In this document: in pieces, positions 14,796-21,862 of the stretch | Position numbering within the stretch: position 1 is the stretch's first letter | How the letters are laid out: the number at the start of each line of letters is the position of its first letter | Assembly: GCA_900553025.1 (NCBI GenBank) | Contig: USBT01000018.1 | Location: forward strand, 1-24,193 | Length of the DNA stretch: 24,193 bases | Source of the DNA: an uncultured Eubacteriales bacterium | GTDB taxonomy: Bacteria > Bacillota > Clostridia > Peptostreptococcales > Anaerovoracaceae | Direction: 5' to 3' | Notes under the pieces: model-generated | Seen by the model: only the letters and a program-made list of their open reading frames with translations | Told to the model about the DNA's origin: nothing | The model's database searches: none | Position numbers and translations under genes: made by a program

Positions 14796-15779
14796 ATGAA
14801 AGAAGGCTTTTGTTATATGTGCTCTATTTGCGATGGTCGGGCTTGCGGGAATACAATACCTGGGCCAGGTGCAAAAGGCATAGGTGATGTCGCTATCAGA
14901 AATTACGAAAAATGGAAAGACATCAGGGTGAATATGGATGTCATATCCGATATTGCGGAACCCGTGTCTGGAATAGAGTTATTTGGATATCATCTACAGC
15001 TACCTCTAATTGCAGGCCCCGTTGGGGCAGTTAATTTGCATTATGGGGATAAATACAACGATGAAGAATATAATCTGAAACTCATAAAAGCTTGCCGTGA
15101 GGCAGGGATTATTGCTATGACGGGCGACGGAACCGATGAAGATGTGATGCGTTCGGCATGCGAAGCCATTAAAGCGTATGAGGGGAGAGGAATTCCTACG
15201 GTAAAGCCTTGGGATATTGACACCTTAAAAAACAAATTTAAATTGATCAAGAATTCAAGCGCAAAGGCATTCGCGATGGACATTGATGCGGCGGGACTTC
15301 CATTCCTTAAGGGCAGAATTCCACCAGCAGGTCACAAAACAGTTGACGACCTCAAAGAAATTGCTTCGCTTGGGGAAAGACCGTTTATAATTAAGGGAAT
15401 AATGACGCCTAAGTCAGCAGAAAAAGCAGTATCCGCAGGAGCTAGTGCTATAGTTGTGAGCAATCACGGTGGTAGGGTTCTTGATCAGTGCCTCTCAACA
15501 GCGGAGGTTTTACCAGAAATAGTAGAAGCAGTAAACGGAAGCTGCAAGGTTATGGTCGATGGTGGTATAAGAGATGGGCTTGATATCTTTAAGGCACTTG
15601 CTATAGGAGCTGATGCTGTACTTATGGCAAGACCATTTGTAAATGCGATTTATCAGGGTGGCGAACAAGCTGCGATTAAAATGGTAGCCAGACTTGAATC
15701 CGAGTTAAAGGACGTTATGAGCATGTGCGGTGCAAAAGAAATCAAAGACATTGATAAATCTATGATCAGAATTAAATAA
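14796..15779 (+). CDS. FMN-dependent alpha-hydroxy-acid oxidizing protein with Cys-rich N-terminus
   Basis: A 327-residue TIM-barrel flavoenzyme related to lactate and glycolate oxidases. Core motifs are FIIKGIMTP (K200), VSNHGGRVLD with the catalytic base H224 and substrate-binding R227, and the FMN phosphate loop DGGIRDGLDIFKALAIGADAVLMARP at 255-280. The N-terminus has four cysteines, C6-x2-C9-x2-C12-x4-C17, followed by a Gly-rich IPGPGAKGIGD. This extra motif is shared with clostridial members of the family and could bind an iron-sulfur cluster or zinc; that part is inference. It lets me doubt true oxidase activity and favour a dehydrogenase in an anaerobe. The ATG at 14796 follows AAAGG; an alternative in-frame ATG eight residues on would lose C6. 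The substrate (lactate, glycolate or another 2-hydroxyacid) is unknown. A terminator follows. Confidence 0.88.
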   Translation: MKEGFCYMCSICDGRACGNTIPGPGAKGIGDVAIRNYEKWKDIRVNMDVISDIAEPVSGIELFGYHLQLPLIAGPVGAVNLHYGDKYNDEEYNLKLIKACREAGIIAMTGDGTDEDVMRSACEAIKAYEGRGIPTVKPWDIDTLKNKFKLIKNSSAKAFAMDIDAAGLPFLKGRIPPAGHKTVDDLKEIASLGERPFIIKGIMTPKSAEKAVSAGASAIVVSNHGGRVLDQCLSTAEVLPEIVEAVNGSCKVMVDGGIRDGLDIFKALAIGADAVLMARPFVNAIYQGGEQAAIKMVARLESELKDVMSMCGAKEIKDIDKSMIRIK

Positions 15780-15791
15780 AGATGTACAGAT

Positions 15792-15822
15792 AAAAAAACT
15801 TTGTTTTATGCAAAGTTTTTTT
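15792..15822 (+). terminator. Intrinsic terminator after hydroxyacid dehydrogenase
   Basis: AAAAAACTTTG pairs with CAAAGTTTTTTT across a 7-nt loop. The A-run upstream and T-run downstream also permit termination on the opposite strand. Confidence 0.8.
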
Positions 15823-15833
15823 AATTTATGCAC

Positions 15834-15862
15834 TTGATTATGTATGCAAAAACGTTTATAAT
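15834..15862 (+). promoter_or_regulatory. Promoter of antiporter gene, TTGATT-N17-TATAAT
   Basis: A -35 TTGATT at 15834-15839 and a perfect TATAAT at 15857-15862 are 17 bp apart, with a start predicted near 15869. This position rules out the upstream in-frame ATG at 15828 as the start of the antiporter and supports the ATG at 15939. Confidence 0.75.
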
Positions 15863-15938
15863 GATAGATAAGTATTTCAGATGTGCAAATACTGAGAAAT
15901 TTATTATTTTTATTAACTATACTTTTAGGAGGAAGGTT

Positions 15939-17429
15939 ATGGAAACTAAAACTAAGAAAACCCCTAGACTTCCTAAGGTCTGGGAGGCATTGCTGACATT
16001 CTTAGTACTCATAGTCATTATGGCTGTCGGCATTATTGTTTTTGAAGTTGACCCTCATATGCCTATGTTCGTAGGTGTTGTCGGAGCTGCTATTATGGCA
16101 TTGCTTTTGGGATACGACTGGGAGACTATTGAGACTTCCATGAAGGATGGTATCTACAGAGCTTTGCAGTCTATTATGATTTTGGCAATTATAGGTATTC
16201 TTATCGGAGTATGGCTAGTAGGTGGGGTAGTACCTACTATGATTTATTACGGATTGAAAATTTTGTCACCGGGAATATTCCTAATCGCAGCAGTCTTGAT
16301 TTGTTCTATCACTTCACTTGCTACTGGTACTTCTTGGGGAACCATGGGAACCATGGGCTTGGCGCTCATCGGTATAGCACAGGGTATCGGCATTCCAGCT
16401 CCAGTTGCAGCTGGTGCAGCAATTTCTGGTGCATACTTTGGTGACAAGATGTCTCCACTATCAGATACAACTAACCTAGCACCTGCTATGGCAGGAACCG
16501 ACGTATTTACGCATGTTAAGTTCATGGCACTACCTACAGCTATAGCTTATGCAATTACACTTATTTTCTTTGGGGTTCTGGGTGCGACATATTCAACTGG
16601 AGGAGCAGGAGATGTATCTCAGATTGATATAATGAGTAATGGTCTTAAGAGCCTATTCACAATCAATCCTATTTTGCTCTTGCCACCAGTTATAGTAATA
16701 GTTGCAGTAGCACTTAAAATTCCAGCTATACCTGGAATAACGCTTGGAATTATAGCAGGTCTTGTACTAGGCTTGATATTCCAAGGTGAAGCTACTTTGG
16801 GAGATTTCCTCGCATGTGGAATGAACGGATTCACGAGTGAAACGGGCGTTGAGTCTCTTGACAATTTGTTGACCACAGGTGGTCTTATGAATATGATGTC
16901 ATCTATCTCGCTTACTATACTTGCGATGATGTTCGGTGGAATCATGGAAGCAACTCACCAGCTTGAAGTATTAGTAGATAAGCTTTTGAAACTCGTTAAG
17001 AGTGGTCCAGCACTAGTTATTTTGACTGAGCTCACTTGCCTAGCAAGTAATGCTACAATGCCAGAGCAGTACATTTCTATCGTAGTTCCTGGAAGAATGT
17101 ATGCTGAAACATATAAGAAGGCTGGTCTTCACCCTAAGACATTGTCAAATGCACTTGAGGGAGCAGGTACAGTTACATCAGCACTTATTCCTTGGAATAC
17201 TTGCGGAGTATTCATTATGACTACACTAGGCGTTGGAGTTAGAGACTATGGTCCATATGCAATATTCAATATTGTTATGCCAATCACAGTTATAATCATG
17301 GCATTCTTCGGATTGACTCTTGCAGGAGAAGATGGTAAGAGACTTACAAACCGCGCAGATAGAGCTAAGGTTGCTGAACGTCTGAAGAACATCGCAAATG
17401 AAGAGAATATTAATCCAGTAGAGGCTTAA
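15939..17429 (+). CDS. nhaC: Na+/H+ antiporter NhaC family (MleN-like possible)
   Basis: A 496-residue polytopic membrane protein with about 11-12 hydrophobic helices. Family signatures are SLATGTSWGTMGT (about 126-138), GAAISGAYFGDKMSPLSDTTNLAPAMAG (about 159-186) and LTELTCLASNATMPEQYISIVVPGRMY. I place the start at METKTKKTPR because AGGAGGAAGG lies immediately upstream and the promoter at 15834-15862 falls inside the longer open frame. NhaC members exchange Na+ for H+. The related MleN of Bacillus subtilis couples Na+/H+ exchange to malate and lactate, and the adjacent 2-hydroxyacid dehydrogenase makes an organic-acid exchanger role worth considering, though sequence alone does not decide it. 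It is a single gene with its own promoter and terminator. Confidence 0.9.
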   Translation: METKTKKTPRLPKVWEALLTFLVLIVIMAVGIIVFEVDPHMPMFVGVVGAAIMALLLGYDWETIETSMKDGIYRALQSIMILAIIGILIGVWLVGGVVPTMIYYGLKILSPGIFLIAAVLICSITSLATGTSWGTMGTMGLALIGIAQGIGIPAPVAAGAAISGAYFGDKMSPLSDTTNLAPAMAGTDVFTHVKFMALPTAIAYAITLIFFGVLGATYSTGGAGDVSQIDIMSNGLKSLFTINPILLLPPVIVIVAVALKIPAIPGITLGIIAGLVLGLIFQGEATLGDFLACGMNGFTSETGVESLDNLLTTGGLMNMMSSISLTILAMMFGGIMEATHQLEVLVDKLLKLVKSGPALVILTELTCLASNATMPEQYISIVVPGRMYAETYKKAGLHPKTLSNALEGAGTVTSALIPWNTCGVFIMTTLGVGVRDYGPYAIFNIVMPITVIIMAFFGLTLAGEDGKRLTNRADRAKVAERLKNIANEENINPVEA

Positions 17430-17512
17430 TACTCGCTTATTTGTAGATTATATTTTATGAGCATTGAACATGCCATAGAATAAATTTATTTAATTCATTG
17501 CACATCTAGTTG

Positions 17513-17542
17513 AAATCCCTTTCATATCGGAAGGGATTTTTT
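17513..17542 (+). terminator. Intrinsic terminator after antiporter gene
   Basis: AAATCCCTT (17513-17521) pairs with AAGGGATTT (17531-17539) around a 9-nt loop, continuing into six T. Confidence 0.85.
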
Positions 17543-17548
17543 CTTGAT

Positions 17549-17576
17549 GTAAAACCTCACGATTTACGTGGGACTG
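17549..17576. repeat. Palindromic repeat, copy 2 (GTAAAACCTCACG...CGTGGGACTG)
   Basis: It matches the element at 13308-13333 in the flanking GTAAAA, in the CACG/CGTG stem and in the trailing CTG. One stem pair has become G-U, which keeps most of the hairpin. It again lies a few bases after an intrinsic terminator. Confidence 0.65.
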
Positions 17577-17625
17577 TTCTTTCCATTAATCATTTTTGAA
17601 CTTGATAAAGGATTAAAAAAATTTT

Positions 17626-17674
17626 TTTCATTTCATATTAATTTCATAAATCGAATGTAAGATGTCAATGTAAG
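17626..17674 (+). promoter_or_regulatory. Direct repeats upstream of the ABC/two-component operon
   Basis: TTTCAT occurs at 17626, 17631 and 17642, the last two 11 bp apart, and AATGTAAG occurs at 17654-17661 and 17667-17674, 13 bp apart. Helically phased direct repeats are what OmpR-family regulators bind, so these are candidate sites for the regulator encoded at the end of the same cluster. No clear -35/-10 pair could be assigned. Confidence 0.35.
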
Positions 17675-17712
17675 TGTAGTTAAGGGATAAATTCATAAGG
17701 AGAATATCGAAT

Positions 17713-19014
17713 TTGATTAAGAATGCATTAGCCTATGTAACGAGGAAGAAGAAAAGGACAGTTATCATCTTTATAATTCTGACATTTGTGCTTTCGTGCT
17801 TATATTCGTGTTTAAGCATCATGAAGTCAAGCGGTACATTAGAAGAGTCATTGTACAAAACTTCCAACTCATCCTTATCAATAACGAAAAAAGATGCAAA
17901 TGGATATTTTGAATCAAGTCAGTTTAAGGATTTAAACAAAATAAGGGAAGTTAAAAAGGTAGTTGATCAATATGATGGGCTGTCAAAATTAGCAAATGGC
18001 AAAGTAATTGAGGCTCAGGGCATGGTCATGAGAGAAGACTTGTCAGATGAAATGAAGAATGTGCTGGCATTAAGAGCGACAAGTGATGCTAGCAAGGACA
18101 ATCTGTTCACGAGCAGGGTTTTCACCATGACTAAGGGAAAAAATATCAGCAGCAATGATAGACAAAGCATAGTTGTGCACGAGGATTTTGCTAAGAAAAA
18201 CAACCTAAAGCTGGGTGACAGCGTGGACCTGAGGTTTTTTAAGCCGGACAGCGGAAGTGCCGATACAAAGGAATATAAGTATAAAATAATCGGAATGTTT
18301 TCTGGGAAAAAGCAAGAAACATACACGGGATTATCTTCTGATTTTTCTGAGAACATGGTTTTCGTAGATTATGAGTCTGCACAAAAATCAATGGGAATGC
18401 CGGGAGAACATAAGATTTTAAACAAAATATCAGTCTTTGCGGATAGTCCATCAAGTCTCGACAGACTATTTAATAAGGTGAACGAGGTAGTTACTAACAA
18501 TTCGGGTGAAGCTGGTGATTCCACATACAATATTGTAAAAGATAATGCTGCATTTAAGGATGTTTTAGAATCATTGAGTAGCGTTAAACACATCATTCGA
18601 ATAATGACCATGTCAATCATGGTGGGAGGAATCACTGTTTTGGCGCTAATACTAATATTGTGGCTCAGAGAAAGAGTTTACGAAATAGGGATTCTATTAT
18701 CAATAGGAATTAGTAAGCTTTCAATCGTTGGACAGTTTATAACAGAGCTTGTAATGGTTTCTTTACCCGCAGCTGTGGTATCTGCAATATTTGGCGGTCT
18801 TGTGAAAAATAGCATAATTGGTAGCTTGGTAAGTACAGATGATGTGGGGATGCTTAGTAGAACAATAATTGATAATAAAAATATTATGGTGAATATAGTT
18901 AATTTCTTGCAAAGCTACCTATTGCTGCTAATAGTAATCCTCATATCTGTTCTTATTGCATCCGCAATGATTATTGTTAAGAAGCCGAAGGATATTTTGT
19001 CGCAAATAAGTTAG
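17713..19014 (+). CDS. ABC transporter permease, FtsX/MacB type (Vex1/Vex3-like)
   Basis: A 433-residue permease with the four-helix MacB/FtsX layout. TM1 lies at about 15-37, followed by a large extracellular domain (about 40-285). Three more helices follow near 293-318 (MTMSIMVGGITVLALILILWL), 340-365 and 397-425. The WLRERVYEIGILLSIGISK motif after TM2 is the FtsX family hallmark. The start is a TTG in the sequence ATTTGATTAAG, with AAGGAG 10 bp upstream; the first residues (MIKNALAYVTRK) parallel those of the second permease (MIKNAFAYVTRK), which supports it. It is the first gene of permease-ATPase-permease-regulator-kinase, the order of the pneumococcal vex/vnc locus. The stop codon lies inside the first unit of a tandem repeat. 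The substrate is unknown; peptide export or antimicrobial-peptide response is typical for such systems. Confidence 0.88.
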   Translation: MIKNALAYVTRKKKRTVIIFIILTFVLSCLYSCLSIMKSSGTLEESLYKTSNSSLSITKKDANGYFESSQFKDLNKIREVKKVVDQYDGLSKLANGKVIEAQGMVMREDLSDEMKNVLALRATSDASKDNLFTSRVFTMTKGKNISSNDRQSIVVHEDFAKKNNLKLGDSVDLRFFKPDSGSADTKEYKYKIIGMFSGKKQETYTGLSSDFSENMVFVDYESAQKSMGMPGEHKILNKISVFADSPSSLDRLFNKVNEVVTNNSGEAGDSTYNIVKDNAAFKDVLESLSSVKHIIRIMTMSIMVGGITVLALILILWLRERVYEIGILLSIGISKLSIVGQFITELVMVSLPAAVVSAIFGGLVKNSIIGSLVSTDDVGMLSRTIIDNKNIMVNIVNFLQSYLLLLIVILISVLIASAMIIVKKPKDILSQIS

Positions 19015-19108
19015 AGATAGGAATTATTATGTAGATAAGTTGGAGATATGAACGATTATCGTAGACAAGCTAGAGATAGGATTTTTGTCACAAATAAGTT
19101 AGAGATAA
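19005..19108. repeat. Tandem repeat, 4 copies, period 29-30 bp, between permease and ATPase genes
   Basis: Copies of (A/G)AyAAGyTrGAGATAG start at 19005, 19034, 19064 and 19093. The first copy covers the last codons and TAG stop of the permease gene. The fourth is preceded by TTTTGTCACAAATAAG, nearly the same as the gene end TTTTGTCGCAAATAAG, so the array looks like a duplication of the gene's 3' end. Confidence 0.8.
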
Positions 19109-19142
19109 AAGATAATTAAATCACAGAAGTTAGGAGAGAAGA

Positions 19143-19787
19143 ATGAGTATATTAGAAATTAAAAATGTAAATTATGGTTATTCAAATTCAAAAGAGAAGA
19201 TTCTGGCATCAGTCAATCAGGGATTTGAACTCGGAACGTTCTATGCAATCATAGGAAAATCAGGGGCAGGTAAGTCAACATTGCTTTCGCTGCTTGCAGG
19301 ACTTGATAAGCCTAAGAAGGGTCAAATACTTTTCGAGAATCAGGACATAGAAAAAACTGGGTACAGCAATCACAGGAAACATAATATTTCTTTAGTATTT
19401 CAAAATTACAATCTTATCGATTATCTGTCGCCACTCGAAAATATTAGACTAGTCAATCCCAAAGCGCCTATAGATATTTTGCTCAAGTTAGGTCTTGATA
19501 AAAGTCAGATTAAGAGAAATGTGATGAAGCTGTCCGGAGGACAGCAGCAGAGGGTAGCTATAGCGAGGGCATTGGTATCGGAAGCACCAGTTATTTTGGC
19601 GGATGAACCTACAGGAAATCTCGATGCTTCCACGGCATCAGAAATTATTGATGTGCTAAAGGAGTTAGCTAAAGAGAGAAACAAGTGCGTGATTGTAGTT
19701 ACCCATAGCAAGGAAGTTGCAGCGGCGGCTGACGTTGTTTTGGAGCTTGCCGGTAAGAATTTGAAGGTTTCAAGCAGAGAGAAATAG
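19143..19787 (+). CDS. ABC transporter ATP-binding protein (MacB/Vex2-like)
   Basis: A 214-residue nucleotide-binding subunit. Motifs in order: Walker A IGKSGAGKST (residues 37-46), Q-loop VFQNYNLIDYLSPLENI (Q87), signature LSGGQQQ (130-136), Walker B VILADEPTGNLD (150-161, catalytic E155), and H-loop VVTHS (H188). TGNLD after Walker B and the short length are typical of the MacB/LolD/SalX group that works with FtsX-type permeases. AGGAG precedes the ATG. It is separated from the first permease by a 128-bp gap filled with tandem repeats, but lies only 9 bp before the second permease. It would power the two flanking permeases, which probably form a heterodimer. Confidence 0.94.
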   Translation: MSILEIKNVNYGYSNSKEKILASVNQGFELGTFYAIIGKSGAGKSTLLSLLAGLDKPKKGQILFENQDIEKTGYSNHRKHNISLVFQNYNLIDYLSPLENIRLVNPKAPIDILLKLGLDKSQIKRNVMKLSGGQQQRVAIARALVSEAPVILADEPTGNLDASTASEIIDVLKELAKERNKCVIVVTHSKEVAAAADVVLELAGKNLKVSSREK

Positions 19788-19796
19788 GGGGATTTT

Positions 19797-21170
19797 ATGA
19801 TAAAGAATGCTTTTGCATATGTGACGAGAAAAACACTTAAATCTTTGATAATATTTTTGATTATTTTGTGCATGTCTGCGCTCAGTCTGATAAGCTTATC
19901 CATAAAGGATGCTACGGACAGAGCTTCAAAAGAAACTTTTGGAAATATCAATAATAGCTTTTCAATGGAAATTAACAGACAGGTGAATCAGGGTACGCCA
20001 AGGGGTGGCGGAAATGTCAGAGGACAGGACATAAAGAAAATTGCTGAAACAAAGGATATAGCGGATTATGTAAAGAGGATTAACAGTGTCGCTGACCTTG
20101 TTGATAAAGATATAATTGAAACTCAGGAAACCCTTGCAAATCAATCTCCGGAGAGGGCGAAAAACTTTAAAAGGACAGTTATGCTCACTGGTGTAAATGA
20201 TTCTTCGAAAGAAACGAAGTTTGTATCTGGAGCATATAAGCTAGTTGAGGGTGAGCACCTCAAAAATGGTGATAAGAACAAGGTTTTGCTACATAAGGAT
20301 TTGGCAGAAAAGAATAATTTAAAAGTAGGTGACAAGATAAATGTTAAGTCAAACCTATATGATGCTGATAACGAAAAGGGTGCGGACGAGACCGTGGAAA
20401 CCGAGATAAAGGGTCTTTTCGACGGTCATAATAACGGTGGCGTTAGTGCTGCACAGGAACTTTATGAGAATACTCTTGTAACTGATTTAGATACTGCGGC
20501 AAAGGTTTACGGAAATACTGAGGATACAGCCGTTTATCAGGATGCGACGTTCTTTGTCAAGGGAGATAAGGATATAGATGATGTGATAAATAGTCTTGAG
20601 AAGCTTGACATTGACTGGAATCAGTATAATCTGATTAAGAGCTCATCAAATTATCCAGCGTTGCAGCAGTCTATATCAGGAATATATGGAATAGCAAATA
20701 AGCTGCTAGTTGGCTCACTAGTATTTGCGGCTGTAATCGTATCTCTACTTTTATTCCTGTGGATGAATGCAAGGAAGAAGGAAATTGCCGTACTGCTATC
20801 ACTTGGTATAACAAAAACGAAGATATTTGCACAGCTTGCGATGGAGCTCGTCTTTATATCAGTCCCTGCCTTTGTAGCATCGTATTTTGTTGCAGGCTAT
20901 GCTGGGAAAATGCTCGGAAACAGTATTTTGAAGAAGGTTACGGGGGATATTGCTAAGCAGATAGCAAGTGAATCCGCCTCAGGTCAGCTTGGCGGCGGTG
21001 CTGAGGTAGATGGCTTCAACAAAACATTGACGAGCCTCGACATTAATATTTTGCCTGAGTCAATGATATACGTTGTTCTGTTCATGTCGCTTGCACTTTT
21101 GGTGTCATTAGTGGTATCATCATCTAGTATTTTAAAGAAAAATCCAAAAGACCTTTTAGTTGATATATAA
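19797..21170 (+). CDS. ABC transporter permease, FtsX/MacB type (second, Vex-like)
   Basis: A 457-residue paralogue of the first permease. TM1 is at about 13-35 (SLIIFLIILCMSALSLISLSI). The extracellular domain spans about 36-300, and three C-terminal helices begin near 304 (LLVGSLVFAAVIVSLLLFLWM). The motif WMNARKKEIAVLLSLGITKTKIFAQLAMEL follows the second helix, as in FtsX proteins. The extracellular part contains a Gly-rich TPRGGGNVRG and the loop before the last helix has SGQLGGGAEVDG; both look like flexible linkers. GGGGG overlaps the ribosome binding position 4-8 bp before the ATG. It is 9 bp downstream of the ATPase gene and 38 bp upstream of the response regulator, so all are likely one transcript. 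Confidence 0.9.
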   Translation: MIKNAFAYVTRKTLKSLIIFLIILCMSALSLISLSIKDATDRASKETFGNINNSFSMEINRQVNQGTPRGGGNVRGQDIKKIAETKDIADYVKRINSVADLVDKDIIETQETLANQSPERAKNFKRTVMLTGVNDSSKETKFVSGAYKLVEGEHLKNGDKNKVLLHKDLAEKNNLKVGDKINVKSNLYDADNEKGADETVETEIKGLFDGHNNGGVSAAQELYENTLVTDLDTAAKVYGNTEDTAVYQDATFFVKGDKDIDDVINSLEKLDIDWNQYNLIKSSSNYPALQQSISGIYGIANKLLVGSLVFAAVIVSLLLFLWMNARKKEIAVLLSLGITKTKIFAQLAMELVFISVPAFVASYFVAGYAGKMLGNSILKKVTGDIAKQIASESASGQLGGGAEVDGFNKTLTSLDINILPESMIYVVLFMSLALLVSLVVSSSSILKKNPKDLLVDI

Positions 21171-21208
21171 TATAATTAAATTTTGAAGTAATGGGGAGCG
21201 GAGAGCTG

Positions 21209-21862
21209 ATGAAAATTCTTGTTGTTGAAGATGACCAGATGATTAGGGAAGGCATATGTGAATATTTGTCCGAATTTGGATATAGCGTAATAGAGGCTAG
21301 TGACGGCAGTGAGGCACTTGACAGCTTCAGTGAATCCGTGAATTTGGTAATACTCGATATTCAGATACCATTCATAAATGGCCTTGATGTGCTCAAGGAG
21401 ATTAGGAAGAAAAGCAATTTGCCGATATTAATATTGACTGCCTTCAGCGATGAGGACTACAAAATAGAGGCGTTCACTCATTTGGCGGACGGCTACATCG
21501 AAAAGCCGTTCTCGCTCCCGCTTTTGAAGGTTAGGGTAGATTCACTGATAGAAAAATATTTTGGGCAAATCGAAAAGTTTGAATATAATAATACAGAGGT
21601 TGATTTCACGGGCTACACGGCAGCTGTGAATGGCAATCTTGTCGATGTCAATGCAAAGGAGCTTGAGATATTAAGATTCCTATTGAAAAATGAGGGACAG
21701 GCACTCACGAGGTCTCAGATAATAGATAACGTATGGAAGGAAACTGACGATATACCATTTGACCGTGTTATAGATGTCTATATCAAGGAGCTCAGAAAGA
21801 AGCTGGAGCTTGATTGCATAGTAACCATTAGGAATGTAGGCTATAAGTTGGTGAGAAAATGA
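21209..21862 (+). CDS. Response regulator, OmpR family (VncR-like)
   Basis: A 217-residue two-domain transcription regulator. The receiver domain (1-115) has the acidic pair in ILVVEDDQ, the phospho-acceptor D50 in LVILDIQIP, T77 in ILILTAF and K99 in YIEKPF. The C-terminal winged helix (about 125-217) shows AKELEILRFLLKNEGQALTRSQIIDNVW and VDVYI-type recognition sequence (VIDVYIKELRKKL) ending in IRNVGYKLV. I use the ATG at 21209 because GGAGAG lies just upstream and the protein then begins MKILVVEDD like its relatives; an upstream in-frame ATG at 21191 would add six residues. It probably controls the upstream ABC genes, with the kinase overlapping by 4 bp as its partner. Confidence 0.93.
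   Translation: MKILVVEDDQMIREGICEYLSEFGYSVIEASDGSEALDSFSESVNLVILDIQIPFINGLDVLKEIRKKSNLPILILTAFSDEDYKIEAFTHLADGYIEKPFSLPLLKVRVDSLIEKYFGQIEKFEYNNTEVDFTGYTAAVNGNLVDVNAKELEILRFLLKNEGQALTRSQIIDNVWKETDDIPFDRVIDVYIKELRKKLELDCIVTIRNVGYKLVRK

Noticed and set aside
15828..15938. Upstream in-frame ATG extending NhaC by 37 residues
   Set aside because: The extension contains the promoter -35 and -10 of the gene and reads through non-family sequence; AGGAGG is placed for the ATG at 15939.
21191..21208. Earlier ATG for the response regulator
   Set aside because: It would add MGSGEL, which overlaps the ribosome binding site; MKILVVEDD is the normal family start.
21171..21208. Pep27-like signal peptide gene between permease and regulator
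   Set aside because: The gap is only 38 bp and contains no suitable ORF.
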